DNA of 64,000 nt from Ulva prolifera (Eukaryota > Chlorophyta > Ulvophyceae > Ulvales > Ulvaceae): the NCBI GenBank assembly GCA_023078555.1, contig CM041201.1, positions 7,881,172 to 7,945,171 of the forward strand, in the 5' to 3' direction. The notes beneath the pieces were generated by a model that was given only the letters and a program-made list of their open reading frames with translations, was not told where the DNA came from and made no database searches. Both the position numbers and the translations under genes were made by a program. Position 1 is the stretch's first letter, and every line of letters begins with the position of its first letter. Shown in pieces: positions 24,971 through 38,700 of this stretch.

Positions 24971-27900
24971 TCACAGGATGAATGCCTCCTGCACGGCAAT
25001 GGGGTGCTTATTGCCCGCCTGAGATATGTGTAACTTATATTGCCCGCCTGCTAGTGCATTGATCAGGTCACTGTTGGCACTCTGGTGCCAGTGGGATCGC
25101 GGATAGTTGGCAAGCAAGCTACAGCCAGCATTAGGTAGTGGTGCCTGTACAGGTAATGCCTGCACATACTCTGGATGAGAGCAACAGCAGGGAAAACTTC
25201 CATGGAGCAGAGGAGGCAAACGTTTTTTTGCAAAAACAGCATGCCTGGACCACCAACGTTGGCATGCCTGCAATACAACACTGTCTCTGCCGGGCAAAGG
25301 AGCAGATGGCGAAACCAGATGACCCGCTGTTGCCACAGCGTGCACAGTAACTGGATCAGCTGTTCCTCGCCAGGGCCGCACCATGGTATCTTCTGAGAGC
25401 AGCTTTCTGCGGCCCTTTTTACCCTTCTTCCCCTTCTTTCCTTTCCTGCCTTCGTTGCCTTCATTACCCTCATTACCCTCGTTCCCCTCGTTCCCCTCAT
25501 TCCCCTCATTCCCATTGTTCCTGCTGTTCTTCTTCCCCTTCTTCCCCTTCTTGCCTTTCCTTCCCTCATTACCCTCGTTTCCCTCATTCCCTTCATTCCC
25601 CTCGTTGCCTTCATTGCCCTCATTCCCGTTGTTCTTGCTGTTCTTCTTGCCCTTCTTGCCTTTCCTCCCCTCATTACCCTCATTGCCCTCATTCCCTTCA
25701 TTCCCCTCGTTGCCCTCGTTTCCCTCGTTCCCGTTGTTGTTGCTGTTCTTCTTCTTGCCCTTGCCCTTGCGTCCCTCGTTGCCCTCGTTTCCTTCATTGC
25801 CCTCATTCCCCTCGTTCCCATCATTCCCGTTGTTGCCACGCTGCTCCACGTTGCGCACTCCGGATGCGCTGCTGCGGAAGTTGGGAGAGGGGGAGGAGCT
25901 AGAACAGCCGCCCGTGACCAGCTTGATGTCATCAAACATGATGTACTGAGTCTTGCTGGGCCGGAACTGTGGTGAGCTTCCTCCGTGAAACGAGTGGAAG
26001 ATGACTGCAGGCATCCAGCCTGTGACCATGACTGCCAAAACCCCGACGATAAAGTGATGCAGCAGAGATAGGTAGGAGAGATATATCGGACTGCACAGTC
26101 ATGAGCAGGGACCCTCCAGAACAAGAGTTTCGACGGATCAGGTAAGCACAAAGGCCAGCACGTTTAAGCAGCAAAGACCGCCTCTGCATTCTGCAGCCTT
26201 CTGTGGCTCTGCTCTGACAGCACTTCAGTAGAGACGCACATTTCTCGATCGCATGGCGCCCAGAGTTGCGGTACACGACGTCGCTCTTGCTGAGGACCGT
26301 GTTGCCATTGACCTTGATCGTCTGCTTTCCATTCTTCTGCCCTGCAGCTCATGCCCAATGGCTGTGGTGTCGTGTACGTTTGTGACATGGTTGACAAATT
26401 CACATGGGCTATGCTCCAGATGATTGGACCCAGACAACGTTAACAGTGCTGTGAGTCTGCTAGGCCAAAGCATGCAGCAACCATGCAGGTATTGGAATGC
26501 CTGCCACCAATCATCAATGACTGTTGATGACTCCCCATGTCTCACAGCTGTGCAAATGATGCACGTCTCAAAGCTGCACAGTGGCCTTTATAAGGTTTTA
26601 TCCTTGTCAGACAGTGGCCTTCACAGACTGTTGCAACAAAGGCAAGAACAGTACACATGACACAAGGTGTGGCAATCCAGTGGTATAGCTATACCACTGG
26701 ATTGCCACACAAGGCTTCACACACAGACAACACATCCTGGTCTGCAGGACAAGGTCAGAAGGGGGCAGGAGGCCCCCACAGCTCGTCTCTCTAAAAAAAA
26801 AAGTCGTCCTCTGTTGACAAAGGACTCGAGTACAGAAGTGCAAATGTCTGCTGGTCTCATGTGGCCTCTGGTGGCATGTGCTGCTGCATAATGCAGTGCT
26901 TCATGCTGCCTTTGTGCATGGCAGACTTGCAGCATAAAGTGAACTCCCTGCCTCAGCTGAGGAGCTCAGAGAGGTCATGGATGTGCTTGCAGGGCAGCTG
27001 CAGCTCAGAAGCTGCAAGTGGCATGCAGCATCTGCAAGCAGCCTGCTCATATGCATGCATGCATGCACATTTGGCTATATCTCTCCACTCCAAGCTGAGA
27101 CACAGGTAGGAGTCACACACAAAATCTGAGCTGCCTGTCTCGGCCATTGACTGGATGTGTTCTGTGGCTGGGCCTGCTCAAGCCTGCATCTGTGACCCTT
27201 CTCACAACAGTCAGTGCCATCTCTCACTACACAAGTTCATGAACAGGTGAGAAGGCATGAGTGGCACCACATCATGAGACCTCACCAAGGGTTGACCAAA
27301 AGTGGCACCTTTCTCTATACCATGATCACCAGAGATGATGCCAGGCCTGGCTGGCCTGATGACTACCAGGCCCACCATTGCATGCATGCATGCCAGCCAG
27401 GCCCTGGAGGCCACTTATGAACCAGAGAGAGCATAGTTGCTGCTACCTTCGCACTTCAGGTGGCTGGTCCTCCTCTAAAGGCCTTTCTTTAGAGGCGATT
27501 TCAGATCTATGGCATAGGCCACAGAAAACTTTTCTTGGTTCTCTAGACCATGCTGCACGAGCATCATCAAACAACCCATGCATCAAACAATTCACTTGCA
27601 GTTTCTATTCTGCACTCGTTTCTGCGGGGGAACAGAGATGAACTCCCTGCCAGGCAGACCGGTCCCCGGGTGGCCGGTTGCAATAAAAAAAAATCAAGTA
27701 TGTATGTCCGTATGTATTTGTGCATGATTCTGATTCACACCTGGGGTGTTCATCTTGGTGTAGATCTCGGCCGTCTGCCAGCTGCTGGAGCCCTTGGCGC
27801 CGTTGTAGCCCCAGTCGGCGCCGCAGTTGTTCGAGTAGTCGCCCGGGAGGTACATGTACGACACCAGGTTGCCGCCGTCGCGGAACATCATGCGCGTGCT

Positions 27901-29226
27901 GAACCCCATCGACGTCGGCTTCGACTGGCACCCCGACGGGCAGTCTGCAGGCGCATGTGTGATGAGAGTCTGGGTAGCAGAACACAACCCTATACTATAG
28001 TACACTGCAGTATCAGTGCGAGGCGGCATGGTAGACACGTGCAGGCTATACCCGCAACACCGGTTTGTACTAAACAGATATGTTTGAGCACTTCAAAGGA
28101 AAGCCTTCGCAGACACACGGATTCCCAGCGACGGTGGCGTTCCAATGCCGGACGAACATACCACATCGTTGCCGTGCAGTCAAGGCATTGGATTGCCACG
28201 CCAACAGGCTGTGCTGTGCGCAACAGGGCTACCAGAGACCGGATCAGAGATCATGAGGGGTCTGCGCACCCTCTGAGCACACGCCGGGACCGAGCTTGCC
28301 CCCGGCCGTCCAGTCGTAGCCGCCGTCAAACTTGAATTTGAAGGTCAGTGTTGCAGAGTCCACGGGCTCGGGGAGGCGCACGGAGTACAGCATGCCGCAC
28401 TGGTTGCCGCCCACACACCCTGTACCAACACGCGCACGCGCCGTTAGCTTTTCCCCGACGAGGGTTGGGCAGGGTCACTGCACTGCTGCTTTCCGGGCGA
28501 TTATAATTATAATTATCGCCTGAGCCGGAGCCAAGCAAAGTATCAATCGCCTGAAGCCTTTGATTCGGAGTGGCGATCTGACAAAGCATGCAGGACGGGA
28601 TTCTGTATGTGGCCGAAAAGCACAAGAAGGATTGAGATGTGAAGCGACTGCATACAGCATGCTGGGCGCAGAGCGGCGCATGTTTCACGCAGACTGATGC
28701 TGCCATCGCCACGCCCCGCTGCCTGCCGACTCGACTGAAACCCTGGAAGTTTTGCATATGGCCGTCCGCGATGGGGGAGGGCGGGGCAGCACAAGCAGCC
28801 GCAGCGTGCTCATGCCCTGCGCAGCCTTGCTCGCTGGGTTGCGAGCGGAATTGTCCCATGAAAAAGAGGGGTGGGGCACAAGGCTGCTGCTGTGGAGGGG
28901 GCCGCACCCTGGGGGTGTTTCACACGCAGGTGGCCGTTGCCGACCTCTGCGCGCTCGAGGCCCTTCGCAAACGTGAACCCTGCGGTGTGCGTCGCGCCGC
29001 CGCCGGCGCCGGAGCGCTTGCCTCCGCGCGGGAAGTCCGCCATGAGCGCACTGAGAGACAGCTGCTTGTAGCCGCCGCTGTGCTGGTTGAAGTTTTGGTT
29101 GATGACGGTCTTGCCGGAGCATGCGAGGGCGGGCGCGGCGAGCAGCGCGAGCGCCAGCACACGCAGCAGGACCGCGGCCACGCTGGCCGGCTTGCCATGA
29201 CTCCTGCAGCGACGCAACATGGTCAT
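24971..29226 (-). CDS. Secreted polysaccharide lyase family 14-like protein with Asn-Glu-Gly/Lys repeat tail
   Basis: Exons on the minus strand: 29226-28908, 28419-28270, 27944-27741, 26341-26240, 26031-24971; phases agree, about 610 residues, all four introns phase 1. Start at 29226 or 29220 precedes a signal peptide (hydrophobic LLRVLALALLAAPALA, then Cys). The body has the PL14 beta-sheet pattern: TLTFKFKFDGGYDWTAGGKL, GFSTRMMFRDGG, VSYMYLPGDY, IYTKMNTPG, KVNGNTVL, FHSFHGG and YIMFDDIKLV. PL14 enzymes cleave alginate or glucuronate polymers by beta-elimination; substrate here is unknown. Residues ~318-471 are four blocks of repeated NEG triplets, each followed by an RKGKK-type basic block, then ~135 residues that I do not recognise. 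Intron 3 is 1.4 kb and holds a 44-bp perfect palindrome. The stop at 24971 follows the open frame; a spliced, shorter end is possible. Confidence 0.8.
25387..25845 (-). repeat. Coding repeats: NEG arrays alternating with RKGKK blocks
   Basis: Nine-base units (coding Asn-Glu-Gly) occur in four arrays of about five to seven copies, separated by Asn-rich and Lys/Gly-rich basic spacers. The basic blocks lengthen from the N- to the C-terminal block by adding GKK units. The opposite strand reads as Phe-Pro-Ser repeats, which is only a shadow. Confidence 0.9.
26667..26710. repeat. 44-bp perfect palindrome
   Basis: Arms of 22 bases beginning GTGTGGCAATCCAGTGGTAT with no spacer, in intron 3 of the PL14 gene. 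The direct repeat ACAAGG overlaps both ends. Confidence 0.95.
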
Positions 29227-32200
29227 GTGGGGTGGAGCGGGCGCATGCGGTGGTTTGGCCGTGCAGCCTTCCCGCGGGGTGGCTTTGCTGGATCTATGCA
29301 ACCGTGGCTACAGGGGCAATCGCCACAACAGGGTTTTATCACCGCAGGTACATGGGGACAACGCATCACCGTCTGGGTCGGGTCAGGGCACTTGCGGACG
29401 GATGCAGAGGTGGGCCGTCCAGGACCAGTGTGCATGTGTGGCGGCTGATCATGGCATGGTGCGCGCGCGTACGATCGGGGACGTGCTGACGATGCAAATG
29501 CATGGCGCGTCAGAGCATACTTGTGGCACGGCACCTCATGAGCGCTGAGGTGCTCACAGCTGCTTGGCGAGCGCCGGTCAGCTGCACCGGGACGACGCAG
29601 CTGGTGCACACAGGTGCGGAGCTCTGTGCGTGTTGCGAAAGCATGCAGTGCTCAGACTGCGAGTCTGCACCTGTGGGAACGTGGTGTGTCTTGCTGGTTG
29701 TCAGCAGGAATCGAACCCTGTCTGGCTGCTGGCAGCGCATACTTGGGCCACGTGCGCTATTGCTACTCGGAAACCTTACTCGGGTATGCACGCCGTGATC
29801 ATCGGCTCACGCGTGAGCCGGGTTTGTTGCGCGTGTGTACTTAATAGTTCTGGGAGTGACGTGATGTTGGCTGCATGCACATGCATGCACACAGCGGCTA
29901 CGCGGCTCCGGCTTGCATGCATCACATGCACAGCACGTCGCTACGTGAGTCTGTCAATCACATCCCTAGCTTGGCCGCAGGCGGCGTCATTCCAGTCGTC
30001 ATGGGAACTCCAAGCACGCACGAGGGTGTACATGTGGCAAGCACAGGTGTACATCTTGCAATGTGCAGCCATGGCACACCTTTCATGTCATGTTTGAATT
30101 GCACGTGGCAGTGCATGTTGTCACGCCGACGGATGCATCCCTGATATATTCGACCCGGCACACGGTATGGCACGGCAAGGCAAACCTGGGCGAACATGAG
30201 CTGCCTCTACCAGCTGTCACGTTTGTCAGGTAACGCTGCCTCGGCCGAGCGGGCGCAATATTAATCTCAGCCGGGGTTAGTACAAACCCCACGCTTCCCT
30301 AGCGAAAGCCTATGCCACTAGGCTCTATCATAACACCTACCGCGCGGGCGCGCTTAGTCACCGCTGCAGCGGTACAAAAACCCGCACACGTTGACATGCC
30401 CAGCTTCTTGAGTCTGAGAGGCTTTTCAAAAATCACCGGCAGGCTACATCTTGAGGCGCCGACAAGCTAGACAGCCAACGCGAAAACATTGTCAGCTGTG
30501 CAGTGAGCGTGTTTCGTCGTGAGCTCGAGGAATCAACACTCGCTCGCGTCCAGACAGTGCCAAGGAGCACTCCGCGCATCTCACACCCTCGAGCATCGCC
30601 GAGCTAGCTCGAGTACGAACGAAAATCAGACAAAGAAGCTGCATTTGTTTTTTTGCATAGATACCGGGGCTCCCTGCGCGCCCCATCAGTGCTTGGTGAC
30701 CTCTCGAACATTTCTCTGCTGCAGGCACGCTCAGCCTCTGGCGCAACGCCTCCCAAACTGCGCCTGCTGCATTGAAAATATGGAAACGTGTACGCACTGA
30801 GCGCCTAGATTGCGCCAGAGATCCCGCTGCTGCCGGTTCATGCCGCGGCACGACCTCCAGGTACTGTGTTCAATAACTCGCGCTGGTCGTGCCCCACCGC
30901 AGCCGCAGCGGCAGGGACGGCACTGCAAACAGCAGCTACGGGCGATTAGCATACCTCATTTCAGCTCCAGAACTCACGGGCGATGCCCAGTCCAACTTGA
31001 TTTGAACCTTGCGGGCCATTGTGCATGGAGTGGCTTCTCTCTTCCAGCTCTGAGTACAGCACGACCAGTGTCTATCACCGGTCTAGATCTGCTGTGAGAC
31101 CTGGACAGTTCGTGGCGCCTTTTATTGGGCGGTGTGCTTTGCGCGGCCTGCGCCCGACGCTTGCATGGACTCGTATGCTTGCATCCCGGCGGACCCATGC
31201 ATGTTCATGACGCCATGCCGCCGGGCCCATCGTTACTAACGGCCCGTCCCCGCACAACCTCGCGACGGCCTCTCGCCGTCGCTCGAGAGCCGTGAAAATG
31301 TTCAACTGTCCCACCAGCACGGTGCTTGCGTGTGTCCGTTACCCAAATGTCAATACGCGCGCCCACTACAATAAGTTTGCAAATTGAGACATGTCTCAGC
31401 ACATCCCGTGTCATTGTCGATATCGCGAGGCCCCGTCTCGCCAGAGGTTGCGCGCCAGTGTGTCGAACGGGCCTGCCATGGCGCTGCAGCGTTGACATGC
31501 TCGGGGCAGGCAGGTTTGAATTGGCCCGTACGCTGCAGGACGCTGCAGCATGCCCATGGGCCGTAGTGCACCTGTAGCCACTCGCGCTCCTGCTGCCGGA
31601 CTGGTTATTAACTCCCGCGTGCGCCACTTCTTGTAGCACTCTGAATGTTTAACGTAGGTACACGGGGCCTCGGGCCTTCGCTTCACGTCGCCGGCGATGG
31701 AGTTGGATCAACATGCGGGTGTGCGTACGCATAGGCCACACATGCGTGTGTACACGTAGTACCGCGGCGGATGACAGGTCTCACGCCGCAGCTGTCCATC
31801 ACATCATGTCCCCAGAAGCAGGCTCCGCGAAAGAAGCTAGCAGCACAGTCACGCCGCCACGAGACCATCTGCGCGTGTATCCACTGGTGCACGTGCGGCT
31901 GTCCATGCATGGCCTCCGCCCAACGTGTTGCAGCCATATACACTATATAGTATGGCCATTCCGGTGCCATTTCGTCAAATTTGTCATGCGATCGATTTGT
32001 TTCACACCAACGAGGGCGCCGCGTCCGCCTTCTGGTACGGCGTACGAAGGCAGCAAATGTTGCAATTGCATGCAACACATTACTTTTGTTTCTTTTTCAT
32101 ACATGATGATGCCACGGCACCTTCAGTGTGACGTGTGTGTATACATGCCCGCCTGCAGACTGGCCACGGCAGCTGCATGCATGATGCGATGGCCTGGCCT

Positions 32201-32505
32201 TGGTCAATCCCATTGATCATGCATATGACCCGCCGGCCCCGCAGATTTGCTGGCAGCAAACCACCGCATCGATGAACAACTCGTCTATCTGTCGCCCAAT
32301 GCAGAGTTGACCAATTGGAGCCGATGCCATGCTCCCGCTCGTCCGCGGATTGCCTTAATTAAGACGGCGAAATTTCAATTTCGCCGTCGTTCGCCACGTG
32401 CACGCCATCAGATCCGCGTCGACCTCGACCCGTCGACAGCCTTCACGGGATCTGCTGCGACCTGCTGCGCCTCCTCGGAGATCCGACGCCGCGTCGCTTC
32501 ATAGA
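29227..32505. other. Intergenic, CTL 3' end to PL14 5' end
   Basis: 3.3 kb, no supported gene. One Pol III box-B-like sequence (GGGTTCGATTCCT, minus strand) near 29705-29720 without a full tRNA fold. Confidence 0.5.
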
Positions 32506-35500
32506 TCACGGCCCTACGCCACTGCTGACAGGAGGCACCGCGCCGTGCAGGGTTCCCCCGTAAGCTTGCCACCCCTGCGCCACCTCATGGCCGCCGCCCG
32601 CTCGCGCCGCCGCACCCCCTTTCAAGCTCCGCCACAGCTCATCCCTGCGCCCCGCCCCGCGGCCGCCGGCGCTCCCTTGCACCCGCGCAGCAGCAGCCTG
32701 CGGCGCTCTCGCCACCCCTGCGGCGCCGCCCGCAGCTGTCGTGGCCACGGCGCAACTGCGACCGGCATTCACGTCGTCGCTCTGCACCGCCGCGGCCTGC
32801 GCCTCGCGCTCCAGCAGCAGCAGGTGGTAGCGGGCGGTCAAGCCGAGGGCCTGGTCGAGGCTGGCGTGGAGGGCGGCCGGGAGCGTGAGCGGGCGCACGG
32901 CGGTGCCGTCGTGCTCGAGCACCTCCTCACAGAAGCACAGCACGGCGGCGCTGGTCGCCTGGTCGACCATCGCCACCAGTGGCTGCAGAGACGCCACAGC
33001 CACAGCTCCAGCCTGCAGAACGTACGTACAGCGTCACGATACGTGGTCCTGGCCCCGAGTTGTCAACGTCCCGCAGGTACACGGTCAAGCACATCCAGAT
33101 CGGCGTCACAAGGACCACGTCGGAGACGCGGATACGGTCAACCAGATCCAGGTTGGCTTTACTGTACTGTGTATGGACCACGTCGGGGACGCGGATCGCA
33201 CAGCAGGATCCGCACAGATAGAGACAGCACGACCAGCTGGGCACAACGCAGCCGTCAGCCGGTGCGGAACAACTTGAACAGGCGCCGCAGCGTGGACACA
33301 TGCAGCAAACCCCGGCGCCTCTCAGAGTCTGAGACTCAGCCACGCGTCGATACGCATCAGCAGCAATGGCCGTGGTTCGGGGTGTGCGCTGCTACCTGCC
33401 TCCTCGGTTTGATCCTTGTGACCCAAACACCCACGCACTCACACCCACCCATCCACCCACGCGGTGCTACCGGCCCCTCCGGCTTTTTCCTTTGTAACAC
33501 ACACCCACCCACACACGCCTGTCCAGCGACCTTGTTTGCATTGGATGTGAATGGGCCTGTGTGTGCTCAATCGCCACAGCACTAGTGGTCCAGGAGGGCC
33601 CCGGCGTGTGCACGTACAATTCGAATGATCAGGTTCAAGTCCTACCTTTCGTGCCAAAAGCTAGCCATCGATGATCGATGATCAGGCGGCTAGCTGGTGT
33701 GCAGCTGGCTGGTGGTGGGGGTCTGCATTGCAAGATCACAGGTCGGTGTGCCTCTCTGACTTTGTGATCATTTCACAAGCTGGTGCATGTATGTCAAACA
33801 GCGAGAGGGGGTAGGTAGCACAGTTTGGCTTGTGACCAGGCAGCTGCTGACCAGGCAGCTGCAATTCCGTCTGCGATTCTCTGTTATTGTTGAAAGTCTA
33901 TGCGTCAGTCAAACTACAACAGATGGATGATTCATCTGTTTGTGTTTGCTTAATCATCTGTGCGATGCTGGCACATTGTGCCGCATACGAGGTGCAGTTT
34001 GTCTGCTGTATTGTCTCTTTACCTCGGTTGCCAGTGTTCCACTGGTTGTCAGGCCAAATGGAGACGAAACCACTGCACAGCGTGCAAGTGCAAGCAACGT
34101 TGCTAGCAACGTGCAACGTACACTGCAGACAACCACTGACTGCAGACAACCACTGTGCCGGCCAGTTCAGTGCATGTCAAGGAGCTGCAGCCGCAGGTGC
34201 AGCCCACAAGGCACTGCTGCAGTTTGATCACTCTGTGAAATACTGTTCAACATTGACACAGCTGACACACGTACAACGCCTCAACATGTAAGCTTTCATG
34301 CTGACACAGCCTCGGCTTCGTGTCTGTTGCAAAGGCAGGTAGCACTGCAGGGCCCGCACAGAAACCGCACAGAAACCGCACAGAAGCCTCACCGAAATTG
34401 AGACAAACAGATGGGGCCATTGATCGATGTGGTGAGATGTGATAGCAGGCACAACTCCAGCTGGATCAAGCGGTGCTCGTGCCACCTGGCATTCATGCAC
34501 ATGGCTATGCCAGCCTGACCCATCTCTGCATCAGTCACCTAGACTGGGTGTTTCAGCAACAAAATCAAAAAGGCAGGTAGCAACGCAGCCATTAATATTG
34601 CACAAGAACTCCTCACAGCGCCCCGGGAGCCGCCATCACGCAGCACAGGTTCCAAACGCAGCACAGGTTCCAAACGCAGCACAGGTTCCACGCGATGGTC
34701 ACCCCCACACCACCCCCACACGTGCATGCAGTGCAATGATGCTGCTTGCAGTGCACTGAGAAATCCATGTGTTGTGCAGTCCACCACGGACAGCATGCAT
34801 CAGCTGCGCGTGCATACTTGCCTGCGCCCTAGGTCAGAACAAATAGCCAGCTCAGGTTCAATCAGTTTTAGAGAAAGTGCAAGCTCCCGATGAGAGCAGC
34901 TGCAGGGTCTGAAGTGCAGACTTCATGCGAACTTCCCTTCAAGGTAAGTGCAACACGTCAGCAGGAGAGCTCAGGGTCAGCCAGCCTGCCGCACTGTCAA
35001 TTACAATGCACACCAGTTGTTCTGAATCTGCCATTGGACGGCAGTGAAAAGGAAATTTCCTTAAAAGGCAGCCGCTAGTGAAGCAGCCAACAGCTGTGGT
35101 GCTGGCCCTTTGGCCCGAGGCGGCAGGTGTACAACGAGAGCATTCTCGAGGTTCAACATCGGCTGATGCCCTGCCAGCTGCTGGAACGTTGTACACAAAG
35201 AGACCCTTGCCAGCACGCTGCCATGCTGGCAACAAGCGCCACAAGTTGCACTGCTGACATGCAGCCCAGCATGCATGGATTGTCCCCCCCCCCCCCCCAC
35301 AATGGAAAATAAGCATGGAACAGACGGGAGGCGGCGCACCAGGAGCGCCGGCAGCAAGTGCACCTCCGCCTTGGGCAGCTGCGGGAAGGCGCAGTGCAGG
35401 GGCGCCACGGCGAGGCACGCTGCGGCGCCGCTCCAGAACGCCGCAGCACGCAGCACGGCGACCCCTGGCCCGAGCGCGCGGTGCGCGCTGCCGAGGCCGC

Positions 35501-35695
35501 CCATGCAGCCGACGACGGCCGCAGCGGCCCGCGTCGCCGATTCGCGCAGCCCAGCGCCGTGCCGCGCGAGGCCGGAGTAGGCCGTCTCGGGGGCAATGTT
35601 CAGCAGCGGCCTGCATCACACGCGCTTTTATAGTTGAAGTGGCGGCGGTGGACGCGTGTGCAGGGTTCCTGGTATAGTTGTGCAATTGGTGCGTG

Positions 35696-35730
<35 letters not shown>

Positions 35731-38700
35731 GCTTCTTATGCCTTTGCCCTTGTCCTTGACACGTGCGCGGCCCGCCTCTCCGAGACGGCTGCTTGGTCGT
35801 GGTCACGGCGGCTGCAACAAGCTGCAGAGACAGCGCAGCTCACATAGATCAGCATGCCGCAGCACGCAGCATGCCATATCACGCTGGCTGTGCCTGTTTG
35901 CTGCGGCCCCGCCGTCCCCGGGGGGCGCACCAGGCGAGCATCTGCCGCGGCGTCAGAAGTCGCGCGGTCACCGCGCGCAGCACGGCGGCCACCGGCGCGA
36001 GCGCCGCGGCAGCCAGCAGCGTGCCGAGGTGGTGCGTGAGCACGCCAGCGGGGATGGCTGCGACGGAGATGTCCGGGGGTGCGCCAGCCGCGGCGCGAGC
36101 GCCGCCGTGCTGCAGGTGCGTGTAGCACTCCCACACGACAGCGGCGCTGACGGTGCGGCACAGGCCGATGAGGGCGGTGTATGTCCAGGTGGTGTACACG
36201 ACCAGAAGCAGCACCGCGCCCCCTGCATCTCAGCAGCAGCCCTCAATCTCTGTCCGCACGAACCACAAGCTGCGCGGTGCTGCGGTCGGGGGCGCTGTCC
36301 GGGGATGCAGGCAACCAAACTTGGCAGCAGGATGCAGGCAACCAAACTTGGCAGCAGGATGCTGCAGAGCCGTGCCCAGTAGTTGGAGGCCCACGATCAA
36401 CACCATCCAAGGGTGCTGCAGCCAAAACGAAGCAGACATGGCTGACACAGGTTTCCTCGCCAGGCCCGTGCATGCCCATGATCTTGCACTTCGTGCATCA
36501 AGCCAACTTGGCTTAGCCAAGTGTCAGGATCCAATCCGCCGTTCGCCCACGTATGTTTCACAATGACCCAATGGTTTCTTTGCAGTCACCCAGCCAGGTC
36601 GCCAACCTGGGGGCTCAGGCGAGGCCTGTACTATAGCACTAGCCACGGGGAAGGCACCTGCGGCGGCAGCCTGTGCTGCGGGCAGGCCCTCGGCGGCGGC
36701 GATCGGGCCAGAGTCGCCATGGCGGCCGTACACATACAGCGCCGAAGCGGCAGCCACGGTCACAGTCGCCGCGAACGCCTGGCACAGCGCCGCGACCAGC
36801 ACCGGCGGCAGCCACACCGTCCACGGCCGCAGCAGCGTGGACAGCACGCACGCCACGAGCCTGCATGCGCACCATGCATGTACTGCCACGAGCCGCTCCG
36901 CTGCGTACGTGCGCCGTCGCGGCTGAGCAGAGCCAGCCTCTCCAGAGCAGCAGAGCCTCGCCCTAGCAGACTCACGAACTGCGGAGTGTCACCATACACG
37001 CTCCAGCGAGCAGCGCCCCAGCCGCCGAGTCCTCTACAGTCCCGTAGCAAAGTAAAGTCAATCTGAATCTACTGAGCCGTATCCTATCACACATTGACAA
37101 CATCAAGTTCGCGGGACCACATATGCCGAGTAGTGACCAAAGCGAGCGGCCACAGCTGCCGAATGCTCCACAGGCAAGCAGTGACAAAAGCGAGCGGCCT
37201 GGAGGGGGTGGGTCGTCCTGCACTTGGGCTGCAGCCTCTAGCACCTTCACCATGTCAGTGGCTGTGGCAACTCAATGATACGACCGCTACATCACTACTA
37301 GACGAGCAAGGATGCTGTGGTGCGGCGGCAGTGTAGCTGCGTTGCCCCCGTGGCGCGCACAGTAATAACACAAACACTGCAGGGAGCGCACCGGGTGGTG
37401 GAGGGGAAGGCGCTCAGGCTGCTGCGCAGGCGGCCGAGGGTGACACCGGTGGCCGCAGCGCACAGCGTGATCGCGCCGCGGCAGATCCACGGGATCCACC
37501 ACACGAACGGCGCCTCGGCTTGCATGGCGGCGCTGGAGTCCTCCCAGGCTCCCTGTGCAGCCAGGCGTGAGTCAGGGTGCATAGAAGCATGCAGCGGCAC
37601 AGATGCATGCAGCAAACTCCACGGTAGCATGCAGGGGGGGTTGTGCAGGAGCGTGGCATACGTGGCGCCCATTCGGGTGTGATCCAGACGGCGAATAGGT
37701 AGCGATGGGGTCGCACCCAATCGGGGGCAATCCAGACGGCAAAGAGGCAGGCCAGCATGCCCAGGAGCGCCGCGGCGAGGCAGAACGCGACCGCGGCCGC
37801 GACGCTGAGGTGTAGCAGTGCGGCCGCGAGCAGGAGCAGGAGCACCGCGGCGTCGACGAGGAGAAGGGCGAGAGTCAGCGTGAACATGCCTTGCCAGGGG
37901 GCCATGGCGAGCGCACTTTCCGCATCCTGGAGGCGGGGACGGGGGTGGGCGGAGGAGCTGAGCATGTATGGAGGAGCATGTATGGAGGAGCATGCATGGC
38001 CCCGGTCCAGCTGGCCAAACTGACGCTCCCAGTCCTGGGGAAGGGATGGACTCGGAGGATGGCTGCTTTGAATAGCGCTGTCTTTTACGAATTATGGTAT
38101 AAAAAGTGAAAATGACCAGTGATTCAATTATTAAAAAAATGGTATTCAAAGGTGCATCGTCTACATGAAGGGACGGACAGCTGTGGGGCCGGGCGGGGCT
38201 GGCACAGCTGGAGCATGAGGAGGTTCGGCAAGTGTGTCAGGCTGGGCATGTACAATGAACAGGGCTGCTTCTGGGGATGCAAAGCAATGGAGCCACAAGG
38301 CAGGCAGGATTTCTGGTGCAGATTTGCTGGAATTGCTTGTGCAGAGTTGCAGGGATGGGGCTACAGGATGAGCAGCTGCTTGATCCCTGGGAGTTGAGCA
38401 CATCACAGTTCCTTACCAGACCTGCTGGCACCTGCCTCTGACCGCATGGTGAGCACATGATGAAAGTATGCCTTTAGGGATAGAGTGCAGTCCAAGGGCT
38501 CAGGTCAGCACGGAGCTGACCATGTAAGTCAAGTGTTCTGCCATGAGTTGTTGCCTGTCCAGATGTGTTGAGGCGTGCGCACTGGAAGGAAAGCAGTGGT
38601 GTAGGATCGATGTGGACGGGTAGCCATGTACGACCAGAAGAGGTGTGCTGCATTCCGGGGTGAGGTCGGAGGTGGCCAGGCTGTCCCTGCCCTGGTGAGA

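Noticed and set aside
25383-25949. Plus-strand Phe-Pro-Ser repeat protein
   Set aside because: Antisense shadow of the PL14 repeat tail, which is in frame with a conserved domain.
29690-29760. tRNA gene on the minus strand
   Set aside because: A box-B-like sequence is present, but no acceptor, D or anticodon stems could be paired.
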